Of a DNA stretch of 64,000 bases, positions 7,697-15,977 are shown piece after piece (within the stretch, counting starts at the first letter, position 1; every line of letters begins with the position of its first letter). Source of the DNA: Clostridium sp. BJN0013. Lineage in GTDB: Bacteria; Bacillota; Clostridia; Clostridiales; Clostridiaceae. Location: assembly GCF_040939125.1 (NCBI RefSeq), contig NZ_CP162495.1, forward strand, positions 496,001-560,000, written 5' to 3'. Made by a program: the position numbers and the translations under genes. Under the pieces are notes generated by a model. That model saw only the letters and a list, made by a program, of their open reading frames with translations. It was not told where the DNA came from and did no database searches.

Positions 7697-8137
7697 ATGG
7701 AAGATTTTGAGATGTTGCTTAAAGGAAAAGGATATAGATTGACTGGGCAGCGTCAAATTATATTGAATGTGATGCTGGAAAGTATGGGGGAACACCTAAG
7801 CATAAAGGAAATATGGGAGATAGCTAGGGAAAAAGACAATACATTAGGAATCTCTACTGTTTATCGAACTTTAAAAATTATGGCTGAGATAGGGATTGTT
7901 ACAGGCTTTGATAAAAAGGATGAGCTTAACAAATATGAACTTAATACAGATGAAAAAAACTTTATACATCCTCATCTCATTTGTATGCGTTGCGGAAAGA
8001 TTATTGGAATTCAGGAAAACTTGCTTATAGACAATCCAAAAGTAAAAGTTTATAATAAGTATAATTTTAAAATAGAAGATATTCGAATTAAATGTTATGG
8101 ATTTTGTGAGAAATGTGCTAAAGAATCGGTAAAATAG
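7697..8137 (+). CDS. Fur-family metalloregulator
   Basis: The protein is 146 residues if started at the ATG at 7697; an in-frame TTG lies 9 bases earlier. The DNA-binding half contains KGYRLTGQRQIILNVM and TLGISTVYRTLKIMAEIG, the Fur/PerR recognition helix. The dimer half has HPHLICMRCGKI and a second CxxC (GFCEKCA) that would bind structural zinc. Which subtype (Fur, PerR or Zur) cannot be fixed: the HxH is present but the regulatory site is not typical. It is cotranscribed with the His-rich MarR gene and ended by a terminator. Confidence 0.85.
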   Translation: MEDFEMLLKGKGYRLTGQRQIILNVMLESMGEHLSIKEIWEIAREKDNTLGISTVYRTLKIMAEIGIVTGFDKKDELNKYELNTDEKNFIHPHLICMRCGKIIGIQENLLIDNPKVKVYNKYNFKIEDIRIKCYGFCEKCAKESVK

Positions 8138-8193
8138 ATTGTTATGCCTTGGCTTTAGATAATTTATGTATTGTAACTATAAATTACATTTAT

Positions 8194-8217
8194 AAAGCAA
8201 CTATAGGTTGCTTTTAG
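8194..8217 (+). terminator. Terminator after the Fur-family gene
   Basis: AAAGCAAC / GTTGCTTT form an 8-bp stem with a 5-base loop followed by TT. It ends the marR-fur operon. Confidence 0.7.
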
Positions 8218-8333
8218 AAACGGCGAGTTGGTTTTCTTTTAATGTGAAATGATACAATAAAGTCATAAAGATGAATTTAAGATGTATATATTTCATATTT
8301 GAATTTAGCTATATATAGAATATAAAATTGAAT

Positions 8334-8382
8334 AAAAGCAGAGATACCCTTTGAAGGATTTAGAGTGATCTCTGCTTTTATT
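8334..8382. terminator. Bidirectional terminator between convergent genes
   Basis: AAAAGCAGAGAT (8334-8345) pairs with ATCTCTGCTTTT (8368-8379), with A and T runs on the two sides. It can serve both the Fur-side transcript and the nitroreductase on the minus strand. Confidence 0.8.
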
Positions 8383-8390
8383 TTATTAAA

Positions 8391-8843
8391 CTAAAAATTA
8401 TTATAGAATACTATTTCCTCCGATGGTTCTCTTTTGTAATGCAGTGGATTTGGGGAGGCATCTGATGCAGGGTATCCCAGAGGAAGCAAGGCAACCGGTA
8501 CAATATGATCTGGGAGAGAAAATTCTTTTTTGATAATAGCAGGATCAAAATGTCCCACCCAGGTAGTACCCAGTCCAAGTTCTGAGGCCTGAAGCATTAA
8601 ATGTGTAGTTACAATACTGGCATCTATATCTCCGCTATCTTTACCGTCAAAACTGCGTTTCCAGCTTTCTGAATTGTCATAGCAGATGAGCAATACTACC
8701 GGTGCATTAAAATGATAGGGTGTGCATTTTCTTATTTTTGCCAAAGCTTCTTCATTTTTTATCACAAGAATACGCTGAGGTTGATTATTACAAGCAGTAG
8801 GAGCAAGCAGGCCAGCCTTCAGTACAAGGTCAATAAATTTCAT
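8391..8843 (-). CDS. Nitroreductase-family protein, N-terminally shortened
   Basis: The protein is 150 residues from the ATG at 8843, which has AAAGGA 8 bases upstream. It shows the family's LAPTACNNQPQRILVI and LGTTWVGHFDP and the end VALLPLGYPA. Usual members start with a helix followed by RRSxRxF/Y, which binds the FMN phosphate. Here MKFIDL runs straight into VLKAGLLAPTA, so about 25 residues that include this Arg motif are missing. The reading frame is kept, so a protein can be made, but FMN binding is doubtful. The substrate is unknown. Confidence 0.75.
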   Translation of the reverse strand: MKFIDLVLKAGLLAPTACNNQPQRILVIKNEEALAKIRKCTPYHFNAPVVLLICYDNSESWKRSFDGKDSGDIDASIVTTHLMLQASELGLGTTWVGHFDPAIIKKEFSLPDHIVPVALLPLGYPASDASPNPLHYKREPSEEIVFYNNF

Positions 8844-9082
8844 ACATCTCATCCTTTCATAACATATTTTTAATAATGTGGAGTATAAGGGTCAATATTA
8901 AAGTTTGCTTAAATACTTGTCAGTCTAACGCCTATATCAAAGGCTTTTTTAAGGTCAATAGGAAATTGCTCTGCCTTTATGTAAAATTTTACTTTTATTA
9001 ATAAAAGTATTATACTAAGTAAGAAACAAATAATCAAGTATGCAAATTTTTGTGTCTTGAATTTGAGGAGTATTTAAATTTG

Positions 9083-9144
9083 TAAACAAACTCTACCTGA
9101 ACCAAGGAATCACTTCATAGAAAAAAGCTGACCCAAGGTCAGCT
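9083..9144 (-). repeat. Partial copy of the dispersed structured element, with hairpin
   Basis: On the minus strand GAAGTGATTCCTTGGTTCAG and then GTAGAGTTTG match the 5' end of the element seen in full near 36.8 kb. Just before it on that strand is a hairpin AGCTGACC-TTG-GGTCAGCT followed by six T, a terminator-shaped signal (9121-9144). The 8853-9331 gap holds no gene that I can support. Confidence 0.5.
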
Positions 9145-9331
9145 CAAAATAATTCGAAAGGGTAATGATATTTATAGTATGTCCAAAATTTTCAAAATAT
9201 ATACATAATTATTTAGGTATAATATAAATGATATAAGAGATATTATAGATAAAATTATTGAGTACAGAAATGGTTGGTAGATAACTATTTGAGTCTGATT
9301 AAGTATCGTATGGAGAAGGGAGATTTTATTT

Positions 9332-9814
9332 ATGAAAAAAATTGTACTTGCAGGAGGATGTTTTTGGGGAGTTCAAGCTTATTTTGACAACAAAAAAGGC
9401 ATTTTAAGTACAAAGGTAGGATATGCAAATGGAAATGAGGAAAATCCTAGCTATGAAGAAGTATGTAGTGGGGATACAGGTTTTGCAGAAGCTTGTTTTT
9501 TAGAATATAATGCTGGAGTTATAGATCTTGAAGAATTATTGGAGCTTTACTGGAGGATAATAGATCCAACCATTGTGGATAGACAGGGAAATGATAGGGG
9601 AAATCAATACAGAACGGGAATTTATTACATAGATGAAGAAGACGTAGAGATAATAGAAAGATCCAGAGAAAAGCAGCAGAAGAACTATAATAAAAAGATT
9701 GTGACGGAAATTTTACCACTTAAAAATTTTTATTATGCAGAGGAATATCACCAAAAATATCTGGAGAAGAACCCCGGTGGCTATTGCCACATACCAGGAG
9801 AGTTAATGGAATAG
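9332..9814 (+). CDS. msrA: Peptide methionine sulfoxide reductase A
   Basis: The 160-residue enzyme reduces methionine-S-sulfoxide in proteins using thioredoxin. The catalytic motif [11 protein letters not shown] is at residues 8-18. Other conserved blocks are [22 protein letters not shown] and [13 protein letters not shown], the last Cys likely being the resolving residue. Length is normal for the short MsrA form. No msrB is nearby. GAGAAGGGAG precedes the ATG. Confidence 0.95.
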   Translation: MKKIVLAGGCFWGVQAYFDNKKGILSTKVGYANGNEENPSYEEVCSGDTGFAEACFLEYNAGVIDLEELLELYWRIIDPTIVDRQGNDRGNQYRTGIYYIDEEDVEIIERSREKQQKNYNKKIVTEILPLKNFYYAEEYHQKYLEKNPGGYCHIPGELME

Positions 9815-9839
9815 TTAAGTAAATATAGATTCTGGAATT

Positions 9840-9885
9840 ACAATGAACTCCATTTGAATTTAAAAATCACTTCATTGACAAGTAG
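9840..9885 (-). repeat. Partial, diverged copy of the dispersed element
   Basis: On the minus strand AATGAAGTGATTTTTAAATT and then CAAATGGAGTTC resemble the 5' part of the element at 36.8 kb (AAGTGATT...TCAG.TGGAGTT). It is weakly conserved and lies between msrA and the oxidoreductase gene. Confidence 0.35.
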
Positions 9886-9936
9886 AAATATAGTGGTTAT
9901 ATTTAATGCATATCTGTGATTAAAGGAGGAAATATT

Positions 9937-10923
9937 ATGAATTATTTAAATAAGCCATTAGATACAGGTAAATTATTACTAAAAAATAGATTGATCATGC
10001 CCCCTATGGCAACAGCAAAATCTGGGATAGACGGAAGGATAAGCAAAGACATTTTGGATTATTATGATGAAAAATCAAGAGGGGGATATATTTCTCTTAT
10101 TATCATTGAGCACAGTTTTGTATCACAGCAGGGGAAAGCTAGTAACAATCAGATGTCTATTGCACAGGGAAGCATGGTGGAGGATCTGAAAAAACTAGCA
10201 GAAATTATTCATAAAAATGGATGTAAAACAGTAATGCAGATAAATCATGCTGGAAGTGCGGCAAATGTGGAAGTCACAGGTATGGAAATTGTGGGGCCTT
10301 CAGCTGTTCCTAATTCCTTTGGAACCGGAATGACTCCAAAAGAACTTCAAAAAAATGAAATTAAAACAATTGTAAATGATTTTAAGGAAGCAGCACTAAG
10401 GGTAAAAAATGCGGGTTTTGATGGTGTAGAAATTCATTCTGCCCATGGCTATCTTTTAAATCAGTTTTTATCTCCTATCACCAATAAAAGGACAGATGAA
10501 TATGGAGGAAACATAACAGGAAGAGTTAAGATTCACAAGGACATTATAAAGAGTGTACGTGAAGCTGTAGGAGAATCTTTTCCAATATTTATGAGGTTAG
10601 GTGCATGTGATTATATGGATGGAGGTTTAACTATAGAAGACAGCAAGATAGCCGTACAGCAGCTTGAAAAAGCTGGAGTGGATATTTTGGATATTTCAGG
10701 AGGACTTTGCAGATATACTATTCCCGGGGTAAATGAAGAAGGTTATTTCACGCCTCTTTCAAAGGCAATTAAAGAAGTTGTATCAATACCTGTAATTGTA
10801 ACAGGAGGAATTATCCATGCAAAAACAGCAGATGAGATTTTAAGTAGGGGAGAAGCTGATTTAGTAGGAGTGGGAAGAGCTATATACAAAGATTCAGATT
10901 GGGCCAGAAATGCTATGAAATAA
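9937..10923 (+). CDS. NADH:flavin oxidoreductase, old yellow enzyme family
   Basis: This is a 328-residue TIM-barrel flavoprotein. I chose the ATG at 9937, with AAAGGAGG 7 bases upstream. Visible are the FMN and substrate blocks RLIMPPMATAKSG, QINHAGSAAN, the catalytic segment GFDGVEIHSAHGYLLNQFLS and the phosphate-binding end VTGGI...VGVGRAIYKD. It is a single-domain form lacking the Fe-S and FAD domains of 2-enoate reductases. It likely reduces activated C=C bonds; the true substrate is unknown. It is monocistronic with a terminator behind it. Confidence 0.9.
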   Translation: MNYLNKPLDTGKLLLKNRLIMPPMATAKSGIDGRISKDILDYYDEKSRGGYISLIIIEHSFVSQQGKASNNQMSIAQGSMVEDLKKLAEIIHKNGCKTVMQINHAGSAANVEVTGMEIVGPSAVPNSFGTGMTPKELQKNEIKTIVNDFKEAALRVKNAGFDGVEIHSAHGYLLNQFLSPITNKRTDEYGGNITGRVKIHKDIIKSVREAVGESFPIFMRLGACDYMDGGLTIEDSKIAVQQLEKAGVDILDISGGLCRYTIPGVNEEGYFTPLSKAIKEVVSIPVIVTGGIIHAKTADEILSRGEADLVGVGRAIYKDSDWARNAMK

Positions 10924-10952
10924 CCTGGAATACAATACTTAAGGAATTATAA

Positions 10953-10992
10953 AATAGACAGTTTTGAAAAATTCAAACTGTCTATTGATTTT
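10953..10992 (+). terminator. Terminator after the old-yellow-enzyme gene
   Basis: A 12-bp perfect stem, AATAGACAGTTT / AAACTGTCTATT, is followed by GATTTTG. Confidence 0.85.
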
Positions 10993-11033
10993 GTTATTAA
11001 ACTGTAGGCTATAATGAAAGTCATCAATTTAGG

Positions 11034-12848
11034 TTATTTGATTTTCTCTGCACTTATTTCTTGACCTGACTCATATAGGGAGATTCCTGTAACCTGATCT
11101 TTGTTATTTATATTGAAATTTATTTGAACATCAGATACTCTCAGAAAAAATTTATTTTGTGATTGGGCAAAGAGTTCATATTTTTGTCCACTATTGTTTT
11201 GTTTACAATATAGGTGTCCGTTCTCATGTGTTATGGATATACTTCCAAGATTGCCCTCAATTTTATAATTTCCTGTATATTTATCAAGGAGGGCATCATC
11301 AATTTTTACTATGGATTTTTTCTTGGGCATTTCATAGTTTTTGCCAAGGGATATATCTGCCAGAGTATCATTAAGAGAATTTATGTTGTAATATCCCACA
11401 TTAGTGAGAATAATTATAGTTAAATTTTTATCTGGATATCTTGCTATATTGCTTGTAAAGCCAAGTGTATTCCCGCCGTGATATATTTTTTTGCCGTAAT
11501 TTTCTTTTGATAACATCCAACCATAGCCATAGTATATTCCAGATGATGTTATCTGTATGTGATTTGAAAAAATATCTTTTAAAGTGGATTGTTTTACTAG
11601 CGTATCCGTATAAAGGGCTCTATCCCATTTATACAAATCTCTTGTGGTGGAGCATAGGTTACCTGCACCATAGGTACCGTTAATTGTCATCATATCGCTT
11701 ACAGGAAAAACATCCAGATAACCACTATATCCTGTGGAGGTATACATTTTTTTCATTCCATTATAACCTAGTCCAGTATTTTTCATGTTAAGAGGGTGAA
11801 ATATATTTTTTTGAAGATAATCTATATAATTTATTCCGCTTACTTTTTCCACTATATACCCAAGTAATATATACCCTGAATTGCTGTAGCTAAATTTACT
11901 TCCAGGTTGAAATTCCAGAGGCTTATTTTTAAATAAATTTATTACATTATTTATATCATTAAAGGAATCAATACTCATAGACCAGAACTCAGGCAAATTT
12001 GTACAGTTTACAATTCCTGAACTGTGGGTTAGAAGTTCTTGTATCGTTATAATATTACCATTTGGAAAATCTGGTATGTATTTGGATATAACATCATCTA
12101 TATTTATAAGGCCTTTTTCAACCAGCTGCATTATTGCTATGGCTGTAAATTGTTTGGTCATGGAGCCTATGGGAAATATAGTGTCTTCAGTGTTTTTAAT
12201 ATTTTGTTCAAAGTCAGATTTCCCATATCCCTTATTAAGAATTATACTGCCATTTCGTGCCACAAGTACACTGCCGTGAAAGTTATCTGTAGTTTCTAGT
12301 GCATTTAAATAGTTATCCAATTTTTGTGAAATGGTCAAATAATTTTTCAGATTTAACACATTTTTAAAAGAGTCTTCTATATTTTTTGAAGAAGTATATA
12401 TTTCAATGGATTTTGTACTGTTGTCCCAATTTATTGTCTTACCAAGTACTTCACTGAAAAATTCAAGAGGTACAAAAACAATATTTGTTCTAATAACAGG
12501 TGCTGTGGCTAAAGTAATATTTTTCCTATTTACAGATATTTTTTTGTTATTGTTTTCAATTTTTATCTTATAATTGGAGGTATTCAGTAGAGCACTGTCA
12601 TTTTTTACTTCAAGCTTTGCATCTCTATCTAGTTTCTGACATAATACATTAAGGGAAAGCATGACTACTGAATTTAAATCTTGATAGGGTTGTACATATT
12701 TTGATGGAATATTGGTGCCATCTACGTTTATGGTAAATTCATTTGAAATGGATGCTGTCTCAGCATGTACTGTTATCTCTATTATATTACTACTTGAAAA
12801 TGCTAAAAAAATTGAGAGAAAAATACACATCAATGGTTTCTTAAACAT
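11034..12848 (-). CDS. Secreted serine beta-lactamase-like hydrolase with stalk domain
   Basis: This 604-residue exported protein starts with a signal peptide (KPLMCIFLSIFLAFSSS...VHAET). Residues about 35-150 form a copper-amine-oxidase-N-like domain (VPLEFFSEVLGKTINWDN), common on clostridial envelope proteins. The rest is a class C beta-lactamase/DD-peptidase fold. It has GSMTKQFTAIA with the SxxK nucleophile near residue 230, YSNSGYILLGY as the YxN box and HGGNTLGF as the third motif. It likely acts on cell-wall peptides or esters; true beta-lactamase activity is not implied. It is a single gene on the minus strand. Confidence 0.9.
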   Translation of the reverse strand: MFKKPLMCIFLSIFLAFSSSNIIEITVHAETASISNEFTINVDGTNIPSKYVQPYQDLNSVVMLSLNVLCQKLDRDAKLEVKNDSALLNTSNYKIKIENNNKKISVNRKNITLATAPVIRTNIVFVPLEFFSEVLGKTINWDNSTKSIEIYTSSKNIEDSFKNVLNLKNYLTISQKLDNYLNALETTDNFHGSVLVARNGSIILNKGYGKSDFEQNIKNTEDTIFPIGSMTKQFTAIAIMQLVEKGLINIDDVISKYIPDFPNGNIITIQELLTHSSGIVNCTNLPEFWSMSIDSFNDINNVINLFKNKPLEFQPGSKFSYSNSGYILLGYIVEKVSGINYIDYLQKNIFHPLNMKNTGLGYNGMKKMYTSTGYSGYLDVFPVSDMMTINGTYGAGNLCSTTRDLYKWDRALYTDTLVKQSTLKDIFSNHIQITSSGIYYGYGWMLSKENYGKKIYHGGNTLGFTSNIARYPDKNLTIIILTNVGYYNINSLNDTLADISLGKNYEMPKKKSIVKIDDALLDKYTGNYKIEGNLGSISITHENGHLYCKQNNSGQKYELFAQSQNKFFLRVSDVQINFNINNKDQVTGISLYESGQEISAEKIK

Positions 12849-12982
12849 TAGATTATCATCTCCTCTGTTAAAAATTAATGGAATAATATAATTATATCAT
12901 AAGAAGTAGATAATTTTTATAATTAAGATAAATTATTGTTTTATTTCCAATATATTAATTTCATCTCATATTATATGATAGT

Positions 12983-13033
12983 CAGATTCAGGTGGAGCTT
13001 AAATAAGGAATGTTTTTCTCCTCCCTGAATCTT
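12983..13033 (+). repeat. Partial copy of the dispersed structured element
   Basis: AGATTCAGGTGGAGCTTAAA and later CTCCCTGAATCTTAGAATTA form a strong hairpin and match the first hairpin of the full copy at 36.84-36.91 kb. It abuts the 3' end of the cupin fragment. Confidence 0.6.
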
Positions 13034-13037
13034 AGAA

Positions 13038-13226
13038 TTATCTGATAATTGTTAAAAGCATTTTGAATCTTTCTCCAGATCCAAGTGCATGAGGAATATT
13101 AGAGGGCATTATTATGGTTTCGCCTGATTTAACAGTAAAAGTATTATTATTTATTGTAACATCTGCTGCCCTATCTAATATTTGAACCATAGCATCTCCA
13201 GAAATTATATGGATACAATATACCAT
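13038..13226 (-). pseudogene. Cupin domain protein, N-terminally truncated
   Basis: The 62-residue frame holds the second half of a small cupin: GDAMVQILDRAADVTINN, FTVKSGETIIMPSNIPHALG and FKMLLTIIR. Full members are around 100-115 residues, with the first metal-binding motif (two His and a Glu) in the missing half. No homologous sequence is seen upstream, so this is probably a truncated remnant even though it still has an ATG. Confidence 0.6.
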
Positions 13227-13371
13227 ACTCTCTTCAGTACTTGTCTAATATTATACCAAATGATTTGAAAAAAATTTTTAAATTCAATTTACAAATGGCA
13301 AAAATATGATAAAATGTGGTTATTATTTGTTATTAGCTTGTTAATTTACAAATACAAGGTGGTAAGGAAAA

Positions 13372-14175
13372 ATGACAATTCAAGTTTATTTGGTTTTTAT
13401 TTTAACTTTTGTTATTTACATAATAGGAACACTGGCGTATTCTGCAAGAATTGTAGGAGTAAGAACAAGAAGAATTGCAGTATCTTCTGCAGTATTTAAT
13501 GTGTTTGTATTGATACAAAGAACCGCGAATACTGTGCAGGCACCTTTACTTGCAAAAACTATTGAAAATGGTATAAATTCAGGACAGTCTGCAGGTTTAA
13601 TACATATCTTTAGATGGGTAATTTTTTCTATTACCTTAGCTACAATATCAGGTGCAATTTTAATGCCCACTTTTATAAAAATATTCAACAAATTAGTTAT
13701 ATCATTTAGTGTTTATAGATCTTTGCCCAGATTAATGATGCATGCATTTTCAAAGTCGGGAATTGAACAATTTAAAAATAGTATTTCAATCCCTAAAAGA
13801 GAAAACCTATCTGAATTAAAAAATTTTAGGGAGACTCCTAAAAAGGTGATTTTATTAAATATGATTTCATTTTCAGTATCAAGTATAAGTGTCTTATCAG
13901 CTTTGTATGCTAGTTGTTTAGAACCAGATTTGAGAATGACAAGCAGTACTTTATCTTCAGTTATTAATAGCATTTCAACAATATTTATGGTTATATTTAT
14001 CGATCCCTATTTATCCATGATGACAGATGATGTAATAAGGGGAGAATCCACGGAACTGGAATTTAATCGCTGTATAATTTTTATTGTAGGAGGTTTGATT
14101 GTAGGAAGTATACTTTCACAATTTTTATTAGTACCTGCTTCAAAGTTAATAGTAATTATTGCAAGGCTTATTTAG
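13372..14175 (+). CDS. amj: Lipid II flippase, Amj family
   Basis: The 267-residue polytopic membrane protein belongs to the Amj (YdaH, DUF2837) family, which flips lipid II across the membrane as an alternative to MurJ in Bacillus. It shows about six hydrophobic segments, with LAYSARIVGVRTRRIAVSSA and NVFVLIQRTANTVQAPLLAK near the N-terminus and DPYLSMMTDDVIRGE in the last loop, both typical of the family. It is a single gene. In Bacillus amj is induced under envelope stress; nothing here shows the regulation. Confidence 0.9.
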   Translation: MTIQVYLVFILTFVIYIIGTLAYSARIVGVRTRRIAVSSAVFNVFVLIQRTANTVQAPLLAKTIENGINSGQSAGLIHIFRWVIFSITLATISGAILMPTFIKIFNKLVISFSVYRSLPRLMMHAFSKSGIEQFKNSISIPKRENLSELKNFRETPKKVILLNMISFSVSSISVLSALYASCLEPDLRMTSSTLSSVINSISTIFMVIFIDPYLSMMTDDVIRGESTELEFNRCIIFIVGGLIVGSILSQFLLVPASKLIVIIARLI

Positions 14176-14273
14176 CATAAGTTTTTCTAAGGTTTATATA
14201 GATAAAGGAACTTCTTATAGGCAAATGGACAAACCTTAGCTGTATTTAAAAATAACTTTATTGTAAAGTTAGC

Positions 14274-14322
14274 TTGACAGTAAAATATTAATGGCATATA
14301 ATATGTGTAAAGTTAACTTTAC
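14274..14322 (+). promoter_or_regulatory. Promoter and palindromic operator of the XRE regulator
   Basis: TTGACA (14274-14279) and TATAAT (14297-14302) are exactly 17 bases apart. GTAAAGTTAACTTTAC (14307-14322) is a perfect 16-bp palindrome over the transcription start. A half-matching GTAAAGTTAGCTT at 14262 overlaps the -35 box. Autoregulation by the XRE protein is likely. Confidence 0.8.
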
Positions 14323-14340
14323 GTATGAAGGAGTCATAAG

Positions 14341-14538
14341 TTGAAGAATTCAATCAGGGAATTAAGAGAAAAGCGAGGATTAACCCAAAAAGAATTGGCA
14401 GATGCGATGAGAGTATCAAGACAGACCATAAATTCACTGGAAACGGGAAAATATAATCCATCAGTAATGCTTGCTTATAAGATTGCTAAATTTTTTGGAT
14501 TAATAATTGAACAAGTTTTTATATTTGAGGAAGAATAA
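14341..14538 (+). CDS. Small XRE-family transcription regulator
   Basis: The 65-residue protein is a bare helix-turn-helix of the YozG/Cro type: LREKRGLTQKELADAMRVSR and QTINSLETGKYNPSVMLAYK, ending IEQVFIFEEE. The start is TTG with AAGGAG 9 bases upstream. Downstream (63 bases) is a four-helix membrane protein. This regulator-membrane pair is common in Firmicutes, though its role is unknown. A perfect palindrome lies in its promoter. Confidence 0.9.
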   Translation: MKNSIRELREKRGLTQKELADAMRVSRQTINSLETGKYNPSVMLAYKIAKFFGLIIEQVFIFEEE

Positions 14539-14601
14539 GAAGTCAAGTACGGTAATAGATATTTTTAGTAAAGGTTATGTCATTTAAAGGGGAGATTTAT
14601 T

Positions 14602-15033
14602 GTGGATGTGAACAGGTACGTTAAAAAAGAGATTTTATATGCAAAGGTATTTATTGCAATAGGAATTATAGGTATAGCTATTTTATTAATTGACCTCATT
14701 TTTGATTTAAGAATAAAATCTTTGTTGGGAGTGGGGAGTGCCTTAGCATTTGGATTTACACCAACTGGAGTCGGAATGTTCTTAATATATAAAAATGCAA
14801 CAAGAAATCCTAAAATAATAAAGAATATAGAATTAGAAAATGAAGAAAGAAATATTTTTATTAATACAAAATCAGCCCACTCAGCATTTTGGATTATGTA
14901 CTGGTATATATTTATTTTAGTAATGCTAAACAATATAATAAATATTTCTTTTTATAAATTTGGTATTTTTACACTGATTTTTATGCCAGTAGTTTATTTT
15001 TCTATGGTTGTAATAAATCATAAAAGATATTAA
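14602..15033 (+). CDS. Membrane protein, partner of the XRE regulator
   Basis: This 143-residue protein has four membrane helices in two hairpins: near residues 16-32 and 39-62, then about 93-113 and 118-137. A charged middle reads NPKIIKNIELENEERNIFIN, a motif I recognise in DUF-type membrane proteins that follow YozG-like regulators. It starts with GTG after AAAGGGGAG. Its function is unknown; an envelope or stress-sensing role would be inference. Confidence 0.75.
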   Translation: MDVNRYVKKEILYAKVFIAIGIIGIAILLIDLIFDLRIKSLLGVGSALAFGFTPTGVGMFLIYKNATRNPKIIKNIELENEERNIFINTKSAHSAFWIMYWYIFILVMLNNIINISFYKFGIFTLIFMPVVYFSMVVINHKRY

Positions 15034-15413
15034 TTCATTAATATTTTAACAATTTGCTTCCTACTTTTATTTTAGAGAAATTTGTAATTGTTTTAAGTAT
15101 TTATACTATGTTTAATTATTTTATGTTTGAAATAATATTATGATATGTAATTATTGAAAGTTTTTATAGAAGTAATGAATAGTATATTTTAAAAATAAAA
15201 TGCATTTAATTGATGTGTTTTATTTTTTTGTCCTTATGTCACATTATAATCAAATACATGTGAGAGCAATGTGAATGTATTATTGCTGTTTTTACTTTTT
15301 CATTGATTTAAATATTTCTATATAGCTTTTAAAGTTTTTTTATATAATTTTGTGAAATATCAATTATATTATCCGTATTAATTAGTGATAGGATAAACTG
15401 AAAGGAGCTAAAA
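15034..15413. other. Intergenic region of 380 bases, no gene
   Basis: This is very AT-rich sequence between convergently unrelated operons. I see no open frame above background and no clear terminator. The last 60 bases contain GAAAGGAGC, the ribosome site of the sigma factor gene. A promoter could not be assigned. Confidence 0.5.
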
Positions 15414-15977
15414 ATGAAAATTAATGACGAAAATTTTTTATTAGAACTTAAGAAAAAAAATCCTATGGCTTTAGAATACATAATTAATACTTACTGCAAT
15501 TTAGTCTTCAAAATCGTAATGAATGTACTTGGAAAGGATAATTATGAAAATGCAAAAGAATGTATTAATGATGTATACCTTTTAATATGGAATAAAAGCC
15601 ATTTATATAATCCTGAAAAATCTTCATTCAAAAATTGGATTTTAGCTGTAAGTAAATATAAAGCTATAGATTATAAAAGAAGTTTAGTTAAACAGGACAA
15701 CCTCCAAATAGAAGAACAAATGTTAATTTCTAAAACTGATGTTGAAAATGAGTATATATTCAAAGAAAAGAAAGAAATATTAATAAAGCTTCTGCAATGT
15801 GAGAATGAGCTGGATAGAGAATTATTCATACGAAAATACATTTTAGATGAAGATATGGGCAGTTTATGTAAAAATTTTAATTTATCAAGAGGAGCTGTTT
15901 ACAACAGATTATGGCGCACTAAAAATTCACTTATAAGAAAGTTAAATGTTTCAAATGAAGTGGAGGAATTAAAATGA
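15414..15977 (+). CDS. ECF-type RNA polymerase sigma factor
   Basis: The 187-residue protein has sigma region 2 (NAKECINDVYLLIWNKSHLY, then FKNWILAVSKYKAIDYKR) and region 4 (LDEDMGSLCKNFNLSRGAVY, then NRLWRTKNSLIRKL). Such factors are held by an anti-sigma protein until a surface signal arrives. The next gene overlaps its stop by 4 bases and encodes a DUF4179 membrane protein with a matching architecture, which is the expected anti-sigma partner. Confidence 0.9.
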   Translation: MKINDENFLLELKKKNPMALEYIINTYCNLVFKIVMNVLGKDNYENAKECINDVYLLIWNKSHLYNPEKSSFKNWILAVSKYKAIDYKRSLVKQDNLQIEEQMLISKTDVENEYIFKEKKEILIKLLQCENELDRELFIRKYILDEDMGSLCKNFNLSRGAVYNRLWRTKNSLIRKLNVSNEVEELK

